Assembly (NCBI GenBank): GCA_043744255.1
Contig: JAYTVA010000041.1
Span: 23,624-87,623 of the forward strand
Length of the DNA: 64,000 nucleotides
Direction: 5' to 3'
Source: UKL13-2 sp043744255
GTDB lineage: Bacteria > Pseudomonadota > Gammaproteobacteria > Burkholderiales > Usitatibacteraceae
Part shown: positions 58,772 through 64,000 of the stretch, piece after piece
How the letters are laid out: every line of letters begins with the position of its first letter
Position numbering within the stretch: position 1 is the first letter of the stretch
Translations under genes and position numbers: made by a program
The notes under the pieces: model-generated
What the model was told of the DNA's origin: nothing
The model's database searches: none
What the model saw: only the letters and a program-made list of their open reading frames with translations

Positions 58772-59694
58772 GCGACATGAAGCATCTTGGCAAAGTGGCA
58801 GTGTTGATGGGCGGCCCATCGTCGGAGCGCGAAATCTCCTTGCTCTCGGGCAATGGCGTGCTGGCGGCCTTGCGCGAGAAGGGCGTGGATGCCTATGCGT
58901 TCGACCCCGCCGTGCATTCGCTATTTGATCTGCCGCGTGAAAAATTTGCGCGCGTGTTCATCGCCTTGCATGGCCGTTTTGGTGAAGACGGCACCGTGCA
59001 GGGTGTCCTCGAAACCATGAAGATTCCGTACACCGGTAGCGGCGTGATGGGTAGCGCGATTGCGATGGATAAGTGGCGCACCAAGCTGGTGTGGCTGGCG
59101 GCGGGCATCCCGACGCCACGCTATCACTTGCTCACGCCGGACAGCGATTGGCTGCGTGTGGTTGATGATTTGAAACTGCCACTCATCATCAAACCGGCGC
59201 GTGAAGGCTCGAGCATCGGTGTGAGCAAAATCAATGTCGCCAGTGACATGCCCTACGCGTTTCAGCTTGCGCACAAACTCGATTCGCTGGTGATCGCCGA
59301 GGAATTCATCGCGGGACAAGAACTCACGGTGTCCATCGTGAATGGCGAAGTGCTGCCGTCGATTCGCATTGAAGCGCCAGAAGGCAAGTACGACTACAAG
59401 AATAAATACTTCACCGACATCGTTAAGTACCACTGCCCATCCGGTGTGCGCGCCGATCTCGAAGACGAAATCCGCGCGGTCGCACTGAAGGCGTTTCAGG
59501 TGTTGGGTTGCGAGGGCTGGGGTCGTGCTGACTTGATGTTGACACCAGAAGGCCGCTACTCATTTTTGGAAATGAATACTTCACCGGGCATGACCAGCCA
59601 CTCACTGGTGCCGATGGCGGCGCGCGCAGTCGGCATGAGCTACCCGGATTTATGTGTGCAAATTCTTGAAGCGGCATCGTTGAAATCAGCATGA
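58768..59694 (+). CDS. ddl: D-alanine-D-alanine ligase
   Basis: Ddl joins two D-alanines for the pentapeptide. The 308-residue ATP-grasp enzyme has G-G-P-S-S-E-R-E-I-S near 12-21 and K-P-A-R-E-G-S-S-I-G-V near 141-151. The serine/tyrosine pair lies in P-E-G-K-Y-D-Y-K-N-K-Y, and E-M-N-T-S-P-G-M-T closes the active site. The tyrosine at that loop predicts D-Ala-D-Ala rather than D-lactate. It overlaps murB and ftsQ by 4 bases. Confidence 0.95.
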   Translation: MSDMKHLGKVAVLMGGPSSEREISLLSGNGVLAALREKGVDAYAFDPAVHSLFDLPREKFARVFIALHGRFGEDGTVQGVLETMKIPYTGSGVMGSAIAMDKWRTKLVWLAAGIPTPRYHLLTPDSDWLRVVDDLKLPLIIKPAREGSSIGVSKINVASDMPYAFQLAHKLDSLVIAEEFIAGQELTVSIVNGEVLPSIRIEAPEGKYDYKNKYFTDIVKYHCPSGVRADLEDEIRAVALKAFQVLGCEGWGRADLMLTPEGRYSFLEMNTSPGMTSHSLVPMAARAVGMSYPDLCVQILEAASLKSA

Positions 59695-60452
59695 GCAACC
59701 CAGACCACATTCCATTTTTCCGCCGCCGCATCGTCGTGATCGCGGCCGGCTTCATCGCCATGCTGATCGCGTTGGCGGTGGTGTGGTTTGCGCTGAAATG
59801 GGCACCGGAATTGCCGGTGAAAGAAGTGCGCTTCACCGGCACGCTCGCGCGCGTGGATGCGAATGAATTATCGAAAGTCGCCGCCGCTATCGCCAAAACT
59901 CGTCGCAGCTTGTTGCGCGCCGACCTCGACGAAGTGAAGGCGGCGGTCAACGAGGTGGCGTGGGTGCGCAAAGCCGACATCCGTCGTCAGTTGCCGGGCA
60001 CGCTGATTATCAACATCGAAGAGCACGTCCCGTATGGTGTGTGGCGTGACGTGACGGGCGAGCGCGCGACGCAATTGGTCAACAATTTTGGCGAGGTTTT
60101 TACGGCCAAGCGACCCATAGATGCGAATGGTAAACCCGTGGAGATGCCCGTCTTTAGTGGGCCTTCAGGCAGTGGCGCAGAAGTATTGTTGACCTTCGAT
60201 CAATTTCGTAAGCAACTCGCCGCCATTCAACGCACGCCGAAAGAGTTGCGCTTGTCATCGCGTCGCGCGTGGTCAATGACGTTGGATAACGGCGTGACGC
60301 TAGAGCTTGGCCGCGCCGAATCAGAGGCGCGGCTCGCGCGCTTCGTGCGCGCTTATCAGCAAGTGCCTGCATTGCAGTCTGCGAATGCGCATGTCGATTT
60401 GCGTTACCAAACGGGGCTCGCACTGAAGCCAGGTACGGAGAAAAAATCATGA
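59691..60452 (+). CDS. ftsQ: Cell division protein FtsQ
   Basis: FtsQ is the bitopic divisome scaffold that binds FtsL and FtsB. The 253-residue protein has one membrane helix (about 15-33), then a POTRA domain starting L-P-V-K-E-V-R-F-T-G near 40-49, and the FtsQ domain with A-D-I-R-R-Q-L-P-G-T-L near 95-105. It overlaps ddl by 4 bases. Confidence 0.93.
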   Translation: MSNPDHIPFFRRRIVVIAAGFIAMLIALAVVWFALKWAPELPVKEVRFTGTLARVDANELSKVAAAIAKTRRSLLRADLDEVKAAVNEVAWVRKADIRRQLPGTLIINIEEHVPYGVWRDVTGERATQLVNNFGEVFTAKRPIDANGKPVEMPVFSGPSGSGAEVLLTFDQFRKQLAAIQRTPKELRLSSRRAWSMTLDNGVTLELGRAESEARLARFVRAYQQVPALQSANAHVDLRYQTGLALKPGTEKKS

Positions 60453-60473
60453 TGCACACATTCAGGATCACCC

Positions 60474-61712
60474 ATGAATAAACCGCGCGAGACTAAAAAT
60501 CTGCTGGTCGCCCTCGACATCGGCACCTCGAAAATCGTCGCCATCGTCGCCGAGATCACCGCTGAGGGCGCGATTGAAGTGTTGGGCATCGGCCAGCATC
60601 CGTCGAAGGGCTTGAAGAAAGGCGTGGTGGTCAACATCGAGACGACGGTGCACGGCATTCAGCGCGCGCTCGAAGAAGCCGAGCTGATGGCCGATTGCAA
60701 GATTCGCGACGTGTTGACCGGTATCGCGGGCTCACACATCAAGAGCTTCAATTCGCACGGCATGGTGGCGATTAAAGACAAGGAAGTTTCGCAATTCGAT
60801 GTGGATCGCGTGATCGAAACCGCGCGTGCGGTGAACATCCCGATGGATCAACAAATTCTTCACATCCTCACGCAAGAATTCATCATCGACGGGCAAGAAG
60901 ATGTGCGCGAGCCAGTCGGCATGAGCGGCGTGCGGCTAGAAATCAAAGTGCACATCGTCACTGGCGCAGTGAGTGCGGCGCAGAACATCATGAAGTGTGT
61001 GCGCCGCTGCGGGCTGGAAGTGAGTGATCTGGTGTTGCAACCACTCGCATCCGCGATCGCTGTGTTGTCGCAAGACGAAAAAGATTTGGGCGTGTGCCTC
61101 GTCGATATTGGTGGCGGCACCACTGACATCGCGGTCTTCACGGGCGGCGCGATTCGTCATACGGCCGTGATCCCCATCGCTGGCGATCAGGTCACCAACG
61201 ACATCGCGATGGCGCTGCGCACACCGACCAAAGATGCCGAAGACATCAAGATCGCGCACGGCTGCGCACTGCGGCAAATGGCGAGTGTCAACGATGTGAT
61301 CGAAGTCCCCGGTGTCGGTGAACGCGAGCCGCGCCAGTTGTCACGCCAGACCTTGGCCGAAGTGATTGAGCCACGCGTCGAAGAACTTTATTCGTTGATC
61401 CAACGCGAGTTACGTGCGAGCGGATTTGAGGAATTGCTATCGAGCGGGATTGTGTTGACCGGCGGCAGTGCGGCGATGCAGGGCATGGTTGAGTTGGGCG
61501 AAGAAGTCTTTCACATGCCGGTGCGATTGGGTGTGCCGAATTATTCAGGCGGGTTGTCGGAAGTGGTGCGCAATCCGCGCTTTTCCACGGGTGTTGGCTT
61601 GTTGCTATCTGGCCTAGAGCAACGCAAACGCGATGAGCATGTGCGCATTCATTCGACCAGTATCAAAGGCGTGTTTGAACGGATGGCAGGTTGGTTCAAA
61701 GGTAATTTTTGA
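60474..61712 (+). CDS. ftsA: Cell division protein FtsA
   Basis: FtsA is an actin-like ATPase that ties FtsZ filaments to the membrane. The 412-residue protein has phosphate-1 A-L-D-I-G-T-S-K near 13-20, phosphate-2 V-D-I-G-G-G-T-T-D near 207-215, and the C-terminal amphipathic helix F-E-R-M-A-G-W-F-K-G-N-F for membrane binding. The ATG at 60474 follows AGGA. Confidence 0.96.
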   Translation: MNKPRETKNLLVALDIGTSKIVAIVAEITAEGAIEVLGIGQHPSKGLKKGVVVNIETTVHGIQRALEEAELMADCKIRDVLTGIAGSHIKSFNSHGMVAIKDKEVSQFDVDRVIETARAVNIPMDQQILHILTQEFIIDGQEDVREPVGMSGVRLEIKVHIVTGAVSAAQNIMKCVRRCGLEVSDLVLQPLASAIAVLSQDEKDLGVCLVDIGGGTTDIAVFTGGAIRHTAVIPIAGDQVTNDIAMALRTPTKDAEDIKIAHGCALRQMASVNDVIEVPGVGEREPRQLSRQTLAEVIEPRVEELYSLIQRELRASGFEELLSSGIVLTGGSAAMQGMVELGEEVFHMPVRLGVPNYSGGLSEVVRNPRFSTGVGLLLSGLEQRKRDEHVRIHSTSIKGVFERMAGWFKGNF

Positions 61713-61717
61713 GATGC

Positions 61718-61749
61718 GGGATTAGGGATCAGGGATTAGGGATCTGGGG
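61718..61749 (+). repeat. Heptad G-run array with G-quadruplex potential before ftsZ
   Basis: Five G-runs begin at 61718, 61725, 61732, 61739 and 61746, exactly seven bases apart, as GGGATTA, GGGATCA, GGGATTA, GGGATCT and GGGG. Four or more GGG runs with 4-base loops fit the intramolecular quadruplex rule, on the coding strand and so also in the mRNA. The array lies five bases past the ftsA stop and about 54 before the ftsZ ATG. Confidence 0.8.
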
Positions 61750-61802
61750 TCGGAGATTTTTTTGGGTTGTTTCTTGTAGTTCCACAGCAGAGGAGAGTCA
61801 CA

Positions 61803-62984
61803 ATGATTGAACTTTTAGACACTGAACAGCCGGAAGCCGTAATTAAGGTGATCGGCATTGGCGGTTGCGGCGGCAACGCTGTTGACCACATGATTAATCA
61901 CGGCGTATCGGGCGTGGAATTCATCTGCGCGAACACCGACGCGCAGGCGCTCAAACGCAATCAGGCCAAGACGGTAATGCAGTTGGGCGGCACCACCACG
62001 CGCGGTTTGGGCGCTGGTGCCAACCCAGAAGTCGGCCGTCAAGCCGCGATAGAAGATCGCGAACGCATTGCGGAAATGATTCAGGGTGCGGACATGCTCT
62101 TCATCACCGCTGGCATGGGCGGCGGCACCGGCACGGGTGCAGCACCAATCGTTGCGGAAATCGCGCGCGAAATGGGCATCTTGACGGTCGCGGTCGTCAC
62201 CAAGCCGTTTGTGTTTGAGGGCAAGCGCATGAAGGCCGCAGCGGCCGGAATCGAAGCGCTCAAACAAAACGTCGATTCACTCATCATCATCCCGAATGAT
62301 CGGCTGATGGAGGTATTGGGTGAAGACGCTACGTTTGAAGACGGCTTCAAGGCGGCCAACGAAGTGCTGCACGGCGCGGTGGCGGGCATTGCAGAAATCA
62401 TCAACTGCCCCGGTATCGTCAACGTGGACTTTGCTGACGTGCGCACCGTCATGTCTGAGAACGGCGTGGCGATGATGGGCTCGGCGATGGCCAGCGGGAC
62501 TGATCGCGCGCAAGTGGCCGCCGAGCGCGCAGCCGCATCGCCGTTGCTTGAAGACGTGAACCTCACGGGCGCGCGCGGCGTGCTGGTCAATATCACGGCC
62601 AACAAGTCGCTCAAGCTCAAAGAAGTCCACGAAGTCATGAACACCATCCGCAGCTTTACGGCGGAAGATGCCACCGTGATTTTCGGCAGCGTGCTTGATG
62701 AGGAAATCGGCGATCAGTTGCGCGTGACGATTGTCGCGACTGGCCTCGGCGGCAGCGTGTCCAAGCGCCAGCCACAGATGGTTTATTCCGCGCCGATCAT
62801 GGCGAGAACCGGGACGGATGATGCGATTGGCGCGATGGCCTCACCGGCCGGCGCAATCAATTACTCGGACCTAGACACGCCAGCAGTGACGCGTCGCCGC
62901 CGTGATGCAACGGTGTCGGCGATGCAGCAATCGGGTGTTGAGATGTACGACATCCCGGCGTTTTTGCGCAAGCAAGCCGACTAG
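61803..62984 (+). CDS. ftsZ: Cell division GTPase FtsZ
   Basis: FtsZ polymerises into the Z-ring. The 393-residue tubulin homologue has G-I-G-G-C-G-G-N-A-V near 18-27, the GTP loop G-M-G-G-G-T-G-T-G near 104-112, and the C-terminal tail D-I-P-A-F-L-R-K-Q that binds FtsA and ZipA. ATG at 61803 follows a strong GAGGAGA ribosome site; an in-frame start 36 bases upstream is rejected for lack of one. Confidence 0.97.
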   Translation: MIELLDTEQPEAVIKVIGIGGCGGNAVDHMINHGVSGVEFICANTDAQALKRNQAKTVMQLGGTTTRGLGAGANPEVGRQAAIEDRERIAEMIQGADMLFITAGMGGGTGTGAAPIVAEIAREMGILTVAVVTKPFVFEGKRMKAAAAGIEALKQNVDSLIIIPNDRLMEVLGEDATFEDGFKAANEVLHGAVAGIAEIINCPGIVNVDFADVRTVMSENGVAMMGSAMASGTDRAQVAAERAAASPLLEDVNLTGARGVLVNITANKSLKLKEVHEVMNTIRSFTAEDATVIFGSVLDEEIGDQLRVTIVATGLGGSVSKRQPQMVYSAPIMARTGTDDAIGAMASPAGAINYSDLDTPAVTRRRRDATVSAMQQSGVEMYDIPAFLRKQAD

Positions 62985-62995
62985 CAGTACGCAGG

Positions 62996-63040
62996 CACCA
63001 CCGCTCCCCGGCGAACCTCTGCCGTCGGGGAGGGGTGGTG
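62996..63040. repeat. Long inverted repeat just after ftsZ
   Basis: CACCACCGCTCCCCG (62996-63010) pairs with CGGGGAGGGGTGGTG (63026-63040) with a single mismatch around a 15-base loop. It lies 12 bases past the ftsZ stop and may end or protect the dcw transcript, but there is no T-run after it. Confidence 0.65.
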
Positions 63041-63120
63041 GTCTGCGATTGATGTGTCGAACGGGCGCTTGAAATGACAGTAGCCCCATGAGGAGATCTC
63101 TGCTCTTCAGAGATTCGTAG

Positions 63121-63234
63121 GTCAGGTTGCGTAGCGACCTGACATCTGCGTCGGCGACGGAGCGTCGGGTAGCTGCGCAACCCGACCAATTGTGGTCGCC
63201 ACGGTTTGCCTTGACTCGCAAAACGAGGCGAGTC
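63121..63234. repeat. Cluster of three small hairpins in the ftsZ-lpxC gap
   Basis: Three perfect inverted repeats follow each other: GTCAGGT/ACCTGAC (63121-63143), GTCGGGT/ACCCGAC (63164-63186) and GACTCGC/GCGAGTC (63213-63234). The first two share the layout of palindromic elements with a TGCGNAGC-like loop that are dispersed in many proteobacterial genomes. Confidence 0.65.
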
Positions 63235-63312
63235 GGTTGAAACAGATAAACTTGCCGTCATCTGTGTTTAAGCAGTGATCGTTGTTACCGGGGTTGCGCG
63301 CAAAGTAGACAG

Positions 63313-63378
63313 CGAAAATCCCCTAGCGACCTGAATGCTACCGTCATCGCAACGCGGCCCCTTTAGGAAAGGGCGCAT
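63313..63378. repeat. Dispersed hairpin repeat, inverted copy
   Basis: GAAAATCCCCT at 63313 precedes, by about 30 bases, the hairpin CCCTTT-AGG-AAAGGG (63358-63372). This is the reverse orientation of the elements at 10455-10546 and 63462-63530. Confidence 0.6.
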
Positions 63379-63461
63379 TTGTGTGGCGGTGCCAAGTAGT
63401 AGAACCGCTCCATTTCCTGTCATTGGCATTTCATAATTTCAGCGCAAGCATCACCACAACC

Positions 63462-63530
63462 TTGCCCCCTTTGCTAAAGGGGGCCAAACACGCCGCAGCG
63501 TTGGCATCACGAAGAACCGGGGGATTTTCC
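63462..63530. repeat. Dispersed hairpin repeat before lpxC
   Basis: GCCCCCTTT-GCT-AAAGGGGGC (63464-63484) is followed by CGCAGCG, then GAAGAACCGGGGG and ATTTTCC. It matches the copy near 10483 in both the hairpin and the GGGGGATTTTC tail. Confidence 0.7.
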
Positions 63531-63558
63531 GCCGTGACACTTTCACCACCGCCAGATA

Positions 63559-63597
63559 GACAACCCAGCAAGACAACCCAGCAAGACAACCCAGCAA
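63559..63597 (+). repeat. Three exact 13-bp tandem repeats directly before lpxC
   Basis: GACAACCCAGCAA occurs three times without interruption, at 63559-63571, 63572-63584 and 63585-63597. The last copy ends six bases before the lpxC ATG, in the place where a ribosome binding site would be expected. The unit holds no good Shine-Dalgarno sequence. Confidence 0.9.
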
Positions 63598-63603
63598 AAC
63601 CAA

Positions 63604-64000
63604 ATGATTAAACAACGCACCCTTAAAAACAAAGTCCGCGCCTCTGGTGTCGGCGTTCATCTTGGCCTGCGTGTCGAGATGGTGATTCGTCCCGCCCCGG
63701 CGGACACCGGCATCGTCTTCTGCCGCACCGATCTGCCCGGTAACCCACACGTCCGCGCACACGCGCTGAACGTGAACGACACCCGCATGTCCACGCGAAT
63801 CGAGAGCGCCGAAACCGGTGCCCGTGTCGCCACCGTTGAACACTTGATGTCCGCCTTCGCCGGTCTCGGCATTGACAACGCGTACGTCGATCTCTCGGCC
63901 GAAGAAGTGCCGATCATGGACGGCAGCGCGGGACCATTTATTTTCTTGCTTCAATCCGCAGGCATCGAAGAACAAGCCAAAGCCAAACGCTATATCCGCG
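63604..64000 (+). CDS. lpxC: UDP-3-O-acyl-N-acetylglucosamine deacetylase, N-terminal part (cut by window end)
   Basis: LpxC is the zinc deacetylase that commits UDP-GlcNAc to lipid A synthesis. The visible 132 residues start K-Q-R-T-L-K-N-K-V-R-A-S-G-V-G-V-H and include R-P-A-P-A-D-T-G-I near 29-37. T-V-E-H with Glu79 and zinc ligand His80, G-I-D-N-A-Y-V and E-V-P-I-M-D-G-S-A follow. The gene follows ftsZ as in most proteobacteria. The ATG at 63604 lacks a clear ribosome site and is preceded by a 13-bp tandem repeat. Confidence 0.95.
   Translation, partial: MIKQRTLKNKVRASGVGVHLGLRVEMVIRPAPADTGIVFCRTDLPGNPHVRAHALNVNDTRMSTRIESAETGARVATVEHLMSAFAGLGIDNAYVDLSAEEVPIMDGSAGPFIFLLQSAGIEEQAKAKRYIR

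Noticed and set aside
63559..63597. Possible CRISPR-like repeats before lpxC
   Set aside because: The 13-bp units abut with no spacers and there are no cas genes, so this is a simple tandem repeat.

Overview
The window reads as a chromosomal segment of a G+C-rich betaproteobacterium, most like Burkholderiales or a close relative. The evidence is gene content and order: a cox cluster (coxB, coxA, a small assembly ORF, ctaG, a DUF2970 gene, coxC, a DUF2909 gene, surf1, ctaA, ctaB, sco) running into rpoH; tupABC; prmC-prfA-hemA; pilBCD-coaE-zapD-yacG; and a full dcw cluster (mraZ to ftsZ, with murB between murC and ddl) followed by lpxC. I recognised no tRNA, rRNA or CRISPR array.

Layout. 1-10.4 kb is accessory metabolism: the end of a PLP-dependent sulfur amino acid enzyme, a GNAT acetyltransferase, an IS30 transposase scrap, a Fic protein, an exported alpha/beta hydrolase, and a divergent sulfide/persulfide module. 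That module has a persulfide dioxygenase-rhodanese and a CsoR-family repressor on one side and two half-size YeeE/YedE transporters on the other, with an operator at 4951-4968. A FecCD-type ABC pair and the tungstate transporter tupABC follow. 10.6-20.7 kb is housekeeping: grxD, prmC, prfA and hemA on the minus strand, then a periplasmic glutathione peroxidase, the type IV pilus genes pilB, pilC and pilD, and coaE, zapD and yacG. 20.7-31.5 kb is an aa3-type cytochrome oxidase locus with its copper and heme A assembly factors, RidA, and rpoH on the minus strand. rpoH carries a perfect CIRCE element over its promoter and two hairpins in its leader. 31.8-37.4 kb is a glycolate oxidase cluster with two glcD paralogues, glcE and glcF, interrupted by two large inverted-repeat elements.

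38.1-44.8 kb is a two-gene insertion between glcF and the dcw cluster and is the main candidate for an undescribed system. It pairs a cytosolic M48-type zinc metallopeptidase with a 1843-residue protein made of a kinase-like N-terminus, DUF4011, a superfamily 1 helicase, a restriction-endonuclease-like domain that seems to lack an acidic residue, and a C-terminal WGR domain. A decayed VapC toxin follows. The arrangement resembles an anti-phage defence cassette.

45.3-64 kb is the dcw cluster, driven from a promoter with MraZ boxes and tightly overlapped (mostly ATGA junctions). A five-run G-tract array lies between ftsA and ftsZ. The ftsZ-lpxC gap is filled with hairpin repeats and ends in three exact 13-bp tandem repeats directly before the lpxC start codon.
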